In this document: piece after piece, positions 1 to 10,700 of the stretch | How the letters are laid out: each line of letters opens with the position of its first letter | Position numbering within the stretch: the stretch's first letter is position 1 | NCBI GenBank assembly: GCA_009746045.1 | Contig: RPFO01000276.1 | Coordinates: 1,884,619 to 1,948,618 of the forward strand | Origin: Mesostigma viride | Lineage: Eukaryota > Streptophyta > Mesostigmatophyceae > Mesostigmatales > Mesostigmataceae | DNA: 64,000 nucleotides | Direction of reading: 5' to 3' | Notes under the pieces: generated by a model | Databases searched by the model: none | Told to the model about the DNA's origin: nothing | The model's input: only the letters and a program-made list of their open reading frames with translations | Program-made: the position numbers and the translations under genes

Positions 1-1419
1 CATGCATTCAGCTGAGTTGCTGCTGCCAGGTTTTCTGCGGTGTAGCCTGCTGTACCAGGAAGTGAGGGACATGTAATCTGACCTGTTGGTGAGAAAATAC
101 AGCCCTGATTCCCGTGCCCCCATCTGATTGATTGTTCTGCTCTCCATGGAGCTGTCCATGACACTGTGGATGTGGATGTCTTCCATCAGATTCAGGCCAT
201 GGAGGATGAGGGGGGGGCAGTCATTAACCAACTTCCTGATGTGACTGCATTTTATTTTGACTAGAACATCATGGGTGACCCTGCTGATGACAGCTAAGGC
301 AGCCCCACAGATGGCTGACGGCACCACCCCATGCAGTTTGCCCTGAACAGTGGCACACATGTGTAAGGGGAGGTAGTTGTGTTGCAGCAGATCTAGACAA
401 TCTTGAATATATTCTGCAGGAGGAGAGAGAGAGCAGACCCACTGATCTGGCTGCCTGTGCAGTTGCAACATGATGCCACAGAACTGGATGGGGGTTGTGC
501 TCAATTCCACCTGTTTGCCAATCTCATATGATTCCTGGACCTGCTGAATAAATTTTTCCACCTCAGCTCTAGGCCCACAAATGAGTTGGTCATCTCCATG
601 CCACACAAAGAACAGCAGTCCAGAGGGGGTGGGTACAACAAAAAAGCAAGGGTCGATCCAGGTCATCATACGTGCCCTTGAGCTTTTTGAATACTTCCTC
701 TGCTGAGTCTCTGAAAATTTTGGGGGCACTGACAAGCCCTTCCACCCCAATGTTGATAATAAGGTGGGGCTCATCAATGTAAGGTTTCCACACAGCTGGG
801 GTGTCTACCACGTACACCTTCCCTTTCCACACAGATTCAGCCTTTTCTGGGTCCCCCCTGAGGAAGGCCCTTTTGATATCAGTGGCCTTGCAGACAAAGT
901 CTTGGCCTGCATTGAGGTTGTGGAGGAAGAGGGAGAGCATGATCCTGAGTGAGGTTTGTTGCAGCCCAGGTGTGTAAGTTTCCCCTTTTGGCAGTGTGGA
1001 GGTCCCCTTTAATTCTGTGACACATGGTCTGGCATGGAAGATTGGGGAGCCCACTTTTTGTGGTTTTTGTTTGAGAACAAATTTTAATCTGAGCTTTTTG
1101 GCTCCCTCTGGCACGTCCCATGAGGGGGTACGTGACAGGAGGTTTGTATTGAGGGTCTTTGGGGTTGGGCAGGACCCATTCCTGCCTGGCTTGGACCGCT
1201 TGGTGGACAATGGCCATCAGCCACTTGGTAAACCCTTTTTGTGTTTTGCATTCTTGTATGACGTGGGAGATTTGGTGGGGTGAGTGCATGGCTATCTATG
1301 TCCCACTTACCCAGCCCAAAGGCTGAGGGATGGAGGAAGTGGCTGTGCACTAACTTGTCCAGATCAGGGATCTCCCCTGGTGCATACTGAGTGTTGACTG
1401 CCTTGATGACAGCATCCAT
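1..1419 (-). pseudogene. Copia-type reverse transcriptase and RNase H of copy A, broken
   Basis: The product would copy element RNA into DNA. Minus-strand reading gives the first catalytic block ATDIKRAFLRGDPEKAES (about 900-850), the same block as ATDIKRAFLKG in copy B, preceded by ETYTPGLQQTSLRIML. Positions 1-300 match the start of the copy B RNase H, including the context ending in SAEC, which holds the catalytic Glu. Frame breaks near 640 and 1080 and the LINE insertion directly upstream (1420-1747) rule out a functional product. The C-terminus lies beyond position 1. Confidence 0.8.
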
Positions 1420-1747
1420 TAATTAATTAATTAATAGACACGTGACTGCGTCACGTGAGCATAAGCCCTCAGTGGGAGCGGAACATGGGATGGAATGGAT
1501 GGTATAAGCTATCTAGGTCCTAGTTACAGGGGTGTGGGCACCGCGGCCCGAATCGCTATGAATGCCATACTTGGTCACACGCGGAGCCCCCACAGGCTTG
1601 GGGGTGGTCTCCTTCATCACTACTTGCCATCTATCCTTGCGCACCATCTGCCTCCATATTACAGACAAACCAGGAGGCTGCCCGGGGGTGAGCCCGTCAC
1701 GTCTAGTGTAGCACATGTCCATGCCGAGTCTATCACGAAAAGTCCAC
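1420..1747 (-). mobile_element. 5'-truncated LINE copy (3' end of ORF2 plus tail)
   Basis: The 328-bp insert is flanked by a 12-bp duplication GACAGCATCCAT (1408-1419 and 1748-1759). On the minus strand it encodes a LINE-type C-terminus with W..MV.KDRWQVV and PKPVGAP, then a short 3' UTR, then the perfect hairpin CACGTGAC-TGC-GTCACGTG, and ends in a TTAA-type tail at 1420-1435. A second copy lies at 30742-31074. Target duplication, 5' truncation and a simple-sequence tail are signs of target-primed reverse transcription. Confidence 0.8.
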
Positions 1748-2746
1748 GACAGCATCCATACCAGGGACAATACTGGAGAGAGGGATTTTAAAGTGGTCCA
1801 GAGGAACTGCACCCACCCCTGTGACACTGAGCTCATTAGCTGAGATAAGCACCCCAGGATAGGATACAAAAGGTTCCCCCAACAAGGTGTTACCAGAGTA
1901 CCCCTCCACCACCTGGAAGGGTGTCTGAATACCAAGTATAGGGAGCATCACTTGTCCCACGACATCCAGTGAGCTTTGACCTGAGAAATCCTGCACCCGT
2001 GCCCAAAATGAAGGTGCAATCTCAAGACCAGGGATGGCTTGTGCACTGATCACACTGACCTGTGCCTGAGTGTCTATTGCCAGGGTCCAGGGGTCCTGAC
2101 TAGTGCACACAGCTGAGACTTTTGCCAGCCCTTCGGCCACAGCAGCTTGTTGCTTATGTGACCTGTGTAATGCTTGCAAGGCGACTGCCAATCTTGACCT
2201 CAGAGCGGGAGGGTTGACAGACAATTTGGTGCCTTGGGTCTGAGCTAATGCTTCCAAACCAGCTACCTCGTGCCTGGTTAAGCTATCCCCAGGTTGTGAA
2301 GTGGGCCTGGCTTCACTGAGGGTGGAAGGGTTCACAGAGGGTGCAGTGGTGCTGTCAACAGCAGTAATTGGTGGCTCATTGGTACTGCTGGGCATGCTGG
2401 AGTTGCCAGATAGAAGTAGTGAGTCCATGCTTAAAGACTCTTCCCCAGGCACGTCTGCCATGGGAGAATAATACTTCTTAATTCTATGACAGCTCACCCT
2501 GTGACGCTTCCCATTGATATTGTGCTTTACCTCCACGGTCTTGCCTTTTTTGGTAAATCCACGGATGGTAACTGGACTTAGCCAAGTTCCAACCTTACCA
2601 AAGCTGTTTTCCTTGTAATAGAGGACTTGATCACCTTTTTGGAATACTGGCCTGGAATGTGTTTTATCTTTTTCTGCCAGTTTTGCTGAGGTTCGTGCAC
2701 GTGCAGTGTTGTACAGTGCTATCACCTCTGGGGGATATACACCCAT
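1748..2746 (-). pseudogene. Integrase C-terminal part and retropepsin-like protease of copy A
   Basis: The open stretch begins with the integrase tail (PEVIALYNTARARTSAK, then FQKGDQVLYYKENSFGKVGTW), followed by a linker of about 150 residues and a retropepsin-like domain. The protease shows LAIDTQAQVSVISA at the active-site position and the downstream core VVGQVMLPILGIQTPFQV and NTLLGEPFVSYPG. The usual DTG/DSG triad reads DTQ here, exactly as in copy B. The protease lies after integrase and before reverse transcriptase, which is not the usual Copia order. The LINE insertion cuts the frame just after the protease. Confidence 0.75.
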
Positions 2747-3497
2747 GCCTGCAGTCCTGCTGGGATTACCTCACCCCACTTGGCATGCAAGACAGGTCTC
2801 ATGTTTAGGGTTGTGCACATTTCATGACACCAGAGACCCCTGTCACAATAGACCCCTGAAGTAGCATCCTTGGAGGGATTTTTGGCTAGTAAGGTTTTGA
2901 CTTTTGACAGATCTGATGGTAATCTTTCAATGACCCCCTGACCCTCATGATCTTCCAGCCCAGCAATCTCTACTATTGCTTCACACCCTTCCAGGTCAGT
3001 CAGACAAGAAAATTGTTGATCAAGCGAAATTCTGTCAACTGGGTAGAATCTGGGTAAAGCATGATCATGAGTGCAACACGTAGCTGCCCTGCAGACATGC
3101 CAGGTAGGGGTTCCATTACTGTGAACCTGGACCATGAATCTTTTAGGATCAGGTAGGGTTGGACATCTTTGTTGATGTGCATCACATCCCCCACTATCAT
3201 GCCTCTAGTGGTGGAAGGAGTTGCAGTATGCCATTTTTGAGGTTTGGGGCTGTTAAACTGACATTCTTGACAGTGTTGTCTAGCCAGTTTTACTGCATTC
3301 CTGAGTGGTTTTCCCATGCTACTACCACCCAGCCGTCTGGCCAGTTCCTCAGCCACTGTTTCATGACCCATGGCTAGGTGCAGCTGGTGAGCAAGCTCCT
3401 TGATATCTATGGAGTTGTCAACAGTAGGGGTTAGTGCTTTTATGTAAGGTTCCAGTACAGGGTGCATGTTGGGAGGACAGTAAGGTTGCTGCCTCAA
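2722..3497 (-). pseudogene. Integrase zinc and catalytic core of copy A
   Basis: Minus-strand reading gives an HHCC zinc module (HQLHLAMGH, then CQECQFNSP), the core block IVGDVMHINKD with the first catalytic Asp, DQQFSCL with the second, and GLEDHEGQGVIER with the catalytic Glu. The core is split between two frames near 3040, so it is broken. The same blocks occur in order in copy B. The protein would join element DNA to the target. Confidence 0.8.
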
Positions 3498-3504
3498 AAA
3501 TCAA

Positions 3505-3754
3505 TTATGCCCTGGCTGCCATCCCCAATGGTAATGAGATCATCATCCTCAGAGTAAGCAAGGTGAGAGAACTCACATTTGTTTGGGTAGCGAGGCCTGT
3601 TGCACCGGCTGCCTGGAGGCCCCAGGGGATGACGTGCGTGCCAGCAACCCGGGCAGATATCCACGTCGGTGTGCAGGGAGTCGTTGTGGGGGAAATGGTT
3701 CCTGTCATGCCCCCGCTGGAAGCACCTCAGGCACCGTATGCCAGGGTTTCCAGG

Positions 3755-3816
<62 letters not shown>

Positions 3817-4730
3817 ATTGTTGCCCTGCTGGGACCGATTGTTATTGTTATTGCCCTGCTGGGACCTGTTGTTGATGTTGTTGTTGCCCTGCTGGGGCCT
3901 GTTGTTGTGGTTATTGCCGGCCTGCTGGGACCTGTTGTTGTTATTGTTGTTGTTGTTGTTGGGGTTGCCATGCAGGGGCACACGGTGCCACGTGTTGCCA
4001 CGCCCCTGAGAGCCACTGCCCCCTTAATTGGTGGGAAGACTTGTGGGTCTTTGGTGCCCCCCCCTGCATGGCTGGCCCCCCCCATGCGCTTGTGGCCTTG
4101 GATGCCCTGGACCTTGGGGTCCTGGGCCTGGGGGTTTCCAGTTCCCAGGGGGTCCACCGCTTCCTCGATGTAGAGCATGGCAGCCCTGAAGTTATCCCAG
4201 AGGGCCTTGAGGCCTGTAAGCAGGGTAGCCAGGACAGAGGGTTGCAAACCAGCTTTTGCTAGCCAGGTGTGGATGAGATACCTTGGTTTGAGCTTGAGAA
4301 GCTCAAGGTCTTTCTCTATCATTACCCTGTATGTTTTTGCATCCCCAGAGAGGTTATTTTTGTTAACCTTATAAGCAGCCAGCCAGTTGAAACGTTCTAC
4401 TGCCTCCATGTGGTTGTTGGTAAGCACTAGCTGTTTCAGATCAGTGATAAAGGTAGGCCACTGTTCAATGGCTGCCTCAGGTGTGAGGGTGCGTTCCTGA
4501 TAGGTTTGAATCAGTGCTCTAATTGCAGGAGATGATTGGTGAAAGGTGGATGAGGCCCTGAGAGCCTTAAACTGATGCCTAAGGTTTAGGCCTTCCATCC
4601 CATACTCCAGAGCAAAGACAAACTGTTTGGCTTGTTCAATGGTATGTCCCTCAGGTAAACCAGCAATATTGATCTTTGATTCCTTTTTGTGGGGGTTATA
4701 CACACCTGTTGGAGGGGGGTTCGCCCTCAA
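3505..4730 (-). pseudogene. Gag capsid/nucleocapsid part of copy A with poly-Asn tract
   Basis: The stretch from 4730 to about 4080 encodes a capsid-like helical region (NIAGLPEGHTIEQAKQFV ... RFNWLAAYKV) that aligns with IRGLPEGYTREQGNHALL in copy B. It is followed by a GTT/AAC triplet array (about 3755-3960) read as poly-Asn with NNRSQQG interruptions. A Cys/His segment (CPGCWHARH ... RPRYPNKCEFSH) then matches the zinc-knuckle tail of copy B. The triplet array and knuckle lie in different frames from the capsid. Gag would package element RNA into particles. Confidence 0.65.
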
Positions 4731-4775
4731 GAAGACATCGGTGGCATGCTGGAGTCGAGCGGGACCCGTCCAGGT

Positions 4776-6431
4776 TTATGGTGCCACGCTCGTACCGCGG
4801 GACATCAGGGCGCGAAGGCCCTCCACTGTCTGCAGCTGGTTGGCTGACAATTGTTGGTCCTGCAGAGAGGCCAGCTGAGCCTGAAGGATGGCTAGCTGTT
4901 CTTGAATATCCCCTTGCCGTTGGGGGGCCTCAGCAGTTGGGTTGGTGGGTGCCCTGGGCACCTCTGGACCTCCCCCCAGGGCCTCCTGGGGTCCTGGCAC
5001 CCCCCCCTGGGTGGGGAGGGGGCCCCAGCCCACAGGGCGAACCTGGGGTGGTGGGGGAGGGGGAGAGTGGGCCCTGGGGGCCCGGGGTGAAGCCGGGGGG
5101 GTCCGTGTGACCCCGCTAGGGCCAGCCCCAGCGGTGGAGGGGCGGGCAGGGGTGTCTGCCGCTGCCCTCCTCGCTGCCTCTTCCTTTTGGAGCCTTTTCA
5201 TCTCCTTGCGAATTTCATGTTCTCTTAGAGGGCAGCCTGAAAGGCCGCCTCATCAGAGGGGATGTCAGGCAGGGGGTCTCCCACCACCAGAGCATCCCGG
5301 ACATCATAGTCCTTCCTCTTTCCCTTCCCCTGGTCCAGGACCAGAAGGCCCACCTTGGACTGACAGGGTTGGGAGGGGGAGGGTCCCTTGGTGGCTTCCA
5401 GCGGGGGGGCATCTTCAGCCACCACCCCATGCTTAGCCAATATGGCCTCCGTTACCCTTGATTGGGTTACGGACCTCATGGCCTTAAAATGGGCTGACCG
5501 CGCAAGCGCGGCCAGGTCTTGACCATCCGAGTATTCCATCGGATAGTCAGCATTTTGTAGAAGGTCGCGTAGCCGTTGAGTTGCCTCACGGTACGCCGCC
5601 GCCATCGCCTGGTGGGTTGCCAGGCGACGGGCAGCCTCCTCCTCATATTCCTGCCGCTTGGCGGCGAGCCGAAAGGCCGTCTCGCGACGGACCTCCCGGT
5701 CGCGCTGCCTCGCGCGACGTTCCTCGTTGGCCACCAGCGCGGCCTGCTCCACCGCCAGGAGCGCTGGGGTGAGGGTTATCTCAGTCTCCCCGTCGGGGAG
5801 ACTGGCAGTATCCGAGACCTCATCATCGGACATGGGTTGTCCTCCGATGGGCTCAACGGGCCGACGCACCACCCGCGCGAGCTTTACGCTTTCCATCTCC
5901 TTCTTCTTTCGAAGAAGGGTGGAAGGCCGCCCAAACTGAAGCTCGATATGATTGTGCCCCTGGGCGAAGGGGACACGAAGATCGGACGTGGCGGGGCGAA
6001 ACGTGATCGCCCCGTCCGGCGCCACAGAAGCCGTCTGGCGGGGCATGAGCTCGATCCCGAATGGTCGGCAACTGAGGGCCGAACTGGGGAGCCTCGGGGG
6101 GGTTGACCGCCGAGGGCTCCGCAGCCATGGCTGCTCCAGCCGTGGTTTCGGCTGTTGCAGCCGCCGGAGTCGAGGGTAAGTCGGTCCCCCGGGGGGGAGC
6201 CGTCTCGTCCTCCGGCTTCTCAGGGGAGGGGGGTAGGTCGGTCGGCCTTGCGGCCGCCGTCCCCTCCTCCTGGCAGACATTGTTGTTCTTTTTGTTTTTC
6301 TTCTTTTTCTTAGAAATAGCCGCATCCCCAGCCGGCTTCTTGTTGTTGTCCTTGGGCATCCGCCTATCCTGCCCGTCATCACCATCGTTAAAGTCCAACT
6401 TCTTCGCAACGTTCTTGTTGTTGATAGCCAT
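4776..6431 (-). pseudogene. Gag N-terminal disordered region of copy A
   Basis: The likely start is the ATG at 6431 (MAINNKNVAKKLDFNDGDDG), with a Lys/Asn-rich N-terminus like that of copy B (MASNNGDNNNNKGKAPARR). The rest is low-complexity, Pro/Arg/Ala-rich sequence spread over two or three frames down to 4776, with an Ala/Glu/Arg-rich helical segment (RRARQRDREVRRETAFRLAA) that could form a coiled coil. No enzyme motif is visible. The Gag assignment rests on position and weak similarity to copy B. Confidence 0.5.
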
Positions 6432-7061
6432 TGGTAGCAGATAAAATTCAAGTTAGTAAATGGAAAGAGCGACTTGGTATATTGCTTGAGAGCACTGTGA
6501 GCAATGAGCAATGAATTGCTTGGTTCATTAGAAAATAGGTTTACCCTTCCTCTCACTGGCTGCGCCGCCAGTGACCGTTGGGTGCAGACCGTTGGCCCGA
6601 GGCCGCACGATGACAGGTCGCAGTCTAGTCACTGCATCGTGTGATCACAGATCAATGCACGCTGCAGTACGGTCCCTATCTAGGATACTCTAGTACCGTC
6701 CAATGACAGGACACTACGTATACTGGGTACTAACATCTGTCATGTACCCCAGTATACCCAAAGTACCTATCTAGGGAAACGTATGCGACTCGACTAGCAT
6801 TACTATCTGCATAGCGGCCACGTGGTATTTATATTCACATACCAACGTAGGTTTACAAGGCTTATTCATACGTTGTATTCTCAATGCCTTTGAGACTTTG
6901 TCTGCAGCAAAGCATGGAGACTAACTATGACTACATAAACAATGCTACTATGCATAATCTGGTGTAGAGCCAATCATAGGCAGACACGTACATGGCTAAA
7001 TAATGCTAATTCATCATCTGGTGTGGGGCCCATCATACATAGGCATACATGTACATGGCTA
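6432..7061. other. Intergenic: probable copy A 5' LTR/leader and ORF1-element 3' UTR
   Basis: No gene is seen. The right part (about 6950-7061) holds an imperfect tandem repeat of about 60 bp (TACATGGCTA and ATCTGGTGT units) and resembles the 3' UTR of the ORF1-type LINE derivative. A TATTTATA stretch lies at about 6826. The copy A 5' LTR should be here, but its ends cannot be proved. Confidence 0.4.
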
Positions 7062-7486
7062 CTAAGCCTTAGCTATTCTACAATCTACACTGCTATATAC
7101 TGCTATTAAGTCCCCTAGGCTGGGGTTGCTGAGGGTGCGGGGGCAGCGGGGGTCGCTTGCCCTGGGGCTTGTGGCCGACGTCAGTAGATGGCCGGCCCCT
7201 TCCAGTATACCGGCTTCCCTGCCGGCTGCCGCTGTCTGCCGGATCGAGCTGGAGGTAGGTCGGCCATAGCTCCCGTCGCCGGTGTTCCTGCGCCAAGGTC
7301 GTCGTCCAGAGACCAGAGTGTAGTGAGTCCTCTCGAGCCGCTTGCGGCATCTGAGGAACGAAATCTTGTCCGCCGGGTTCTCAGAGATGAGCACCAGCGG
7401 AGGCGGTCCCGCCTAACCCCGCGAGCGAGGAAGGCGGTGGGCCTCCAGCTTGATCTCACCAATGAGGCCCATGCGGCCAAGGATTT
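7062..7486 (-). pseudogene. L1-type ORF1 C-terminal domain, left part of split element 1
   Basis: Minus-strand reading shows RRRELWPTYLQLDPADSG and, in a neighbouring frame, a segment matching the RNA-binding C-terminus seen intact at 48567-48890 (LTLAQQQRRRELWPTYLQL). Frame breaks show decay. The sequence stops at 7486, where copy B begins, and resumes at 15970; together they form one ORF1 element, using the element at 48115-62253 as the uninterrupted model. Confidence 0.7.
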
Positions 7487-7944
7487 AGTTAGATGAGATG
7501 CTTAGGCTGACACACGGATTTCCGGCCTGCGCGCCGCGTATTGCCTACCGCGGCTGAGCGGGACACCTCAGTACAGTACGGCAGGGTGTACGGTACTGAG
7601 GTGTCATGTGGACCGATGTGCGGTTAGTGCCAGACTGTGCCTAGACTCTAGCTCGACCCGCCAGACCCGGGTTATCCGGTTCTGGACGGGCCGAGTGTAG
7701 TTGATGCTAGTGACGTGGTCGCATGGCATTGCAGTGTACAGTTTTCCACTGGTGAGGTGCTGCAGGTAGCACCGCCATAGGCATATAGGCGTAGCACTGG
7801 GGAGTGCCGCAGCACCCGAGTTTGCCCAGACGTTCCATTCTGAGCCCTCAGCTTCCATTGCTCTCTCATTGTATTATTGCTAATACAATCATCATTCGCT
7901 TTCAGCTTCAGCAGTTGTTCGTCGTCCCTAGTCTCCATCCAACT
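7487..7944 (+). repeat. 5' LTR of copy B
   Basis: The 458-bp repeat has an identical-length partner at 15507-15964. It starts AGTTAGATG and ends CATCCAACT (imperfect inverted ends). Internal inverted GTACGGTACTGAGGTGTC / GACACCTCAGTACAGTAC segments around 7561-7605 could fold into a hairpin. Confidence 0.92.
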
Positions 7945-7956
7945 TGGACTGAAAAG
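7945..7956 (+). promoter_or_regulatory. Putative tRNA primer-binding site of copy B
   Basis: TGGACTGAAAAG directly follows the 5' LTR. TGG pairs with the CCA end of a tRNA. The primer tRNA is not identified; neither the Thr nor the Val tRNA genes of this window fit. Confidence 0.6.
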
Positions 7957-7987
7957 TTCTTTATTTTTTCGAAAAGCAAAAAAAAAT

Positions 7988-8518
7988 ATGGCTTCAAACA
8001 ACGGCGACAACAACAACAACAAGGGGAAGGCGCCTGCCAGGCGCACCTCACCCCGACTTTCGCCGGAGGGCACGCCCTCCACCAACGATGCGAGGGTGAC
8101 GCCCAACGTCACCTTCCGCACGGTGGTCGCCGACCACCCCAGGCGTCGGACCCCGCAGGTGGGGCCCGGCGCCCGGGGGATGGCGAGCGGTCGTCCGTTT
8201 GCCACTGGCGGTTCGTCCGCCATGGCACCTGGGGGGCAGGTCCCCCGGGCACGTAATTCCCCCGTCGCAGGTGACGGGGGTCGTGAGCGGAGTGATTCCT
8301 CGGAGGAGGATGGGGAGGTGCAGCCTGCGAGGTCACGGCCTTCGCTCGAGATTTCGACACAGACGCCTGCGACGTCTGGTAATCTTTCCGTGGGCCGACA
8401 GATGGCCATCATGGACATTGACCGGTATGGGGAACATGTTCCGCCCCCTGTCGCGTTCGGCGCGTACCCCATCTTCTCCCCATTGGGGAGGACGACATCC
8501 CAGCGTTCATTTCGGTGA
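7988..8518 (+). CDS. Gag N-terminal region of copy B
   Basis: The chosen start is the ATG at 7988, the first in-frame Met after the primer-binding site (MASNNGDNNNNKGKAPARR). The 177-residue product is Pro/Arg/Ser/Gly-rich and disordered, with an acidic patch (RSDSSEEDGEVQ). No catalytic motif is seen. It matches copy A in its Asn/Lys-rich start. The frame ends at 8518, but related low-complexity sequence continues in other frames, so a one-base indel is likely. Confidence 0.6.
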   Translation: MASNNGDNNNNKGKAPARRTSPRLSPEGTPSTNDARVTPNVTFRTVVADHPRRRTPQVGPGARGMASGRPFATGGSSAMAPGGQVPRARNSPVAGDGGRERSDSSEEDGEVQPARSRPSLEISTQTPATSGNLSVGRQMAIMDIDRYGEHVPPPVAFGAYPIFSPLGRTTSQRSFR

Positions 8519-8793
8519 ACGGCTGGATCATTCGCAACGTTTTCAGTTGACGGCAGATGAGCCGATCCATGCGATTGAGGTTCATCGGACGCAAACGATG
8601 ATCGAGAATCGTTTGAGGATGCAGTTTCCCCTTCAGGTGGCAGTTTGGCTGTGGTTTCGCCAATCGGCCGCGGCGAAACCCCGGCACTGTTGATCAGTGG
8701 GCGTCCAGGCAGCGTCAGAGAGAGGCGCTGCGCGTGGTCGCCACCAGGAGATCACGCTGACTCCGTTGGGGCCGTGGCCCCAAGTCACGCCAG

Positions 8794-9526
8794 TTGGCTG
8801 GGGCCCGGAGAGGCGTGAGGCGGCTGCGATGCCGCCTGCGACGGAGCGCGGGGCGGCAGACGCCCCCAACACGCCCATGGGTGGTGAAGCCACCCAGGAC
8901 CCTCTGGCAGGTCAGAGGGTCCAACCTCAGCCGGGCTCCCCCGCCCAGCGTGGGGGGCCAGGTGGCTGAGGAGGCCACCGGGGTCGCAGGGACCCCGGCG
9001 GCGACACAAGCGCCCGGGGTCGCAGGGACCCCGGCAGCGACGCCGGCGCCTCCGGCGCTGGCGGGGGATGCAGCCCCCATGGAGGGTGTCACGGGCACCT
9101 CCAGCGGCTCTGGGGGGCAGGCCCCCTCTAGCCGCAACAAGGACAAGGCCCTGGCAGGGCCGGAGGGGCCTCAGGGTCCCACCGGCTGGGCAGCAGCCAG
9201 CACTGCTGGAGGCGACCTGGAAGGTCGGGACTTCATCACCCTGGGTGATGAGGCCGTGTGGCGTGCCATACAGACAGCCACAGCCTCCTTCCGTGGGCTG
9301 GCCGACCGGAGCCAGCAGATGCACGTCGCGGAGGCGGGCAGCCTGGTGTGTGCGATTATCACGCACATCCTGGGCTTGCCCAACCTCCAAGGGCACACGC
9401 AGGGTGTGCGACGACCTGCTGCCTGCCCTGCAGGCTCTCCTCTCAGGGAGGAGGGTGCAGGGCAACAGGGTTCGTCTGGTGCGACTCCTGGAGCTCCTGC
9501 ACAATGCCATCCTGAGGGGCGGGTAG
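8794..9526 (+). CDS. Gag middle region of copy B, frame-broken
   Basis: An Ala/Pro/Gly/Thr-rich stretch with a short repeat (GVAGTPAATQAP, GVAGTPAATPAP) leads into an ordered helical segment (DFITLGDEAVWRAIQTATAS ... QMHVAEAGSLVCAIITHILG). Near 9400 the frame must shift to continue as VCDDLLPALQALLSGRRVQG ... LLELLHNAILRGG, ending with a stop at 9524-9526. The function is inferred from its position inside gag only. Confidence 0.5.
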
Positions 9527-9530
9527 GTGG

Positions 9531-10310
9531 TTGCCTACCTGGCTGCATCATGATTTTACTAACCCTACTGACGATGAAGTGTCCCTCTCTCCCACCTTCC
9601 ATGATTGGGAGGAGGCCCGCAGCAGGAGGCGGGAAGTGACACACACTCACACCCCCACCCAGCCCACCCCTATGTTGTCTAACCCTCCTACACAGCCCAT
9701 GCTTGCCCATCCTGCTCAGCTCACTCAAGTAGCACTTCCCTCTCAGCATGTCTCTCCTGTGAATGCTGCAGCAGCAACACCATCTTCTCCCTCTCCCCCT
9801 GCATCCCCCTCTAGGTTGCCCACTTACAATGAAAACCGTCCTGTGGATAGGATCAGGGGGCTGCCTGAGGGGTATACTAGGGAGCAGGGGAATCATGCAC
9901 TTCTCTCTCTTCAGCTGGCTAGGGAGGAACTGAATGTCAAGAATTGGTTTGGATCTCTCATGCAGGGGGATTTCTACCATCAGTCCTCCTCTCAGATTCA
10001 GAATCTCATTCTTGTCTTCCAGCGTAGGTATCCCAAGTGGCAGGACACGCAGGCTAGGGCAGTTTGGGAGGCTTTCATGAAGGAGCTAACTGACCTCCTC
10101 TCCACCCCCTCATCTGTGGACATATATGGGGCATTCAGGTGGGTAGAGGAATACAGGGTCACATCAGTGGACTATGTGGCTGAGACAAAGAAATATGAGC
10201 TAGCCATCAAAGCACGTCCTGATGTCCAGCAGCTAGATCACAAGTTCTTGCTGCGTTCTTCCTTGAGAAACTCAAACTTGACAAAAACACCTACGCTATG
10301 CTTGCACAGG
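9531..10310 (+). CDS. Gag capsid-like domain of copy B
   Basis: A Pro/Thr-rich lead is followed by a helical region (RIRGLPEGYTREQGNHALLS ... FYHQSSSQIQNLILVFQRRY ... GAFRWVEEYRV) homologous to the copy A capsid (NIAGLPEGHTIEQAKQ, FHQSSPAIRALIQTYQ). Near 10255-10312 the reading changes frame twice to continue as LEKLKLDKNTYAMLAQEWQ and then KYWEDMKEALDYIKLAL. It would form the particle shell. Confidence 0.65.
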
Positions 10311-10311
10311 A

Positions 10312-10632
10312 ATGGCAAAGTACTGGGAGGACATGAAGGAGGCATTGGATTATATCAAGCTGGCCTTGGCTCCCCTTAGCCAGGGGGCCATGGGCACCTC
10401 TGTAAAGAGGGTCAGGGGGGAAGAGAGGGAGGAGGAGGATAGGGAGAGGGAAGACAGGAGCAAGAGACCTGTCACTATGGCAGAAGTCAAGTCCCTGCTG
10501 GGACAAATGTTTAAGGGCAAGGGCAAGGGCAAGGGCAAGGGCAAGGGCAAGGGCAGGGGCTGGGGCAAGGGCAAGGGTAAGGGGCAGTCTCCCTCCAAGG
10601 GGGGCAGCTCCAGCAACAACAACAACAACAGC

Positions 10633-10700
<68 letters not shown>

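Larger units (their letters stand above)
1..6431 (-). mobile_element. Copia-like LTR retrotransposon, copy A (decayed, partial)
   Basis: Read on the minus strand, the order is Gag (6431 to about 3500), integrase (about 3497-2750), retropepsin-like domain (about 2150-1760), and reverse transcriptase/RNase H (about 1400 to beyond position 1). Each part has a clear counterpart in the intact plus-strand copy B at 7487-15964, but at the diverged protein level, so these are separate subfamilies. The RNase H end runs off the left edge, so the 3' LTR is not in the window. The 5' LTR should lie right of 6431 but cannot be delimited without its partner. A LINE copy at 1420-1747 and several frame breaks make this copy inactive. 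Confidence 0.85.

Noticed and set aside
3434-4173. Plus-strand frames with poly-Leu, poly-Val or poly-Cys
   Set aside because: Antisense translations of the poly-Asn triplet array of Gag copy A; all frames of a GTT array stay open.
6103-6444. Plus-strand frame with a Phe-rich hydrophobic stretch resembling a membrane segment
   Set aside because: Antisense of the Lys-rich Gag N-terminus of copy A (AAG/AAA codons read as CTT/TTT).
7877-8518. Use of the upstream ATG at 7877 as the Gag start
   Set aside because: It lies inside the 5' LTR and before the primer-binding site; the ATG at 7988 is the first in the internal region.
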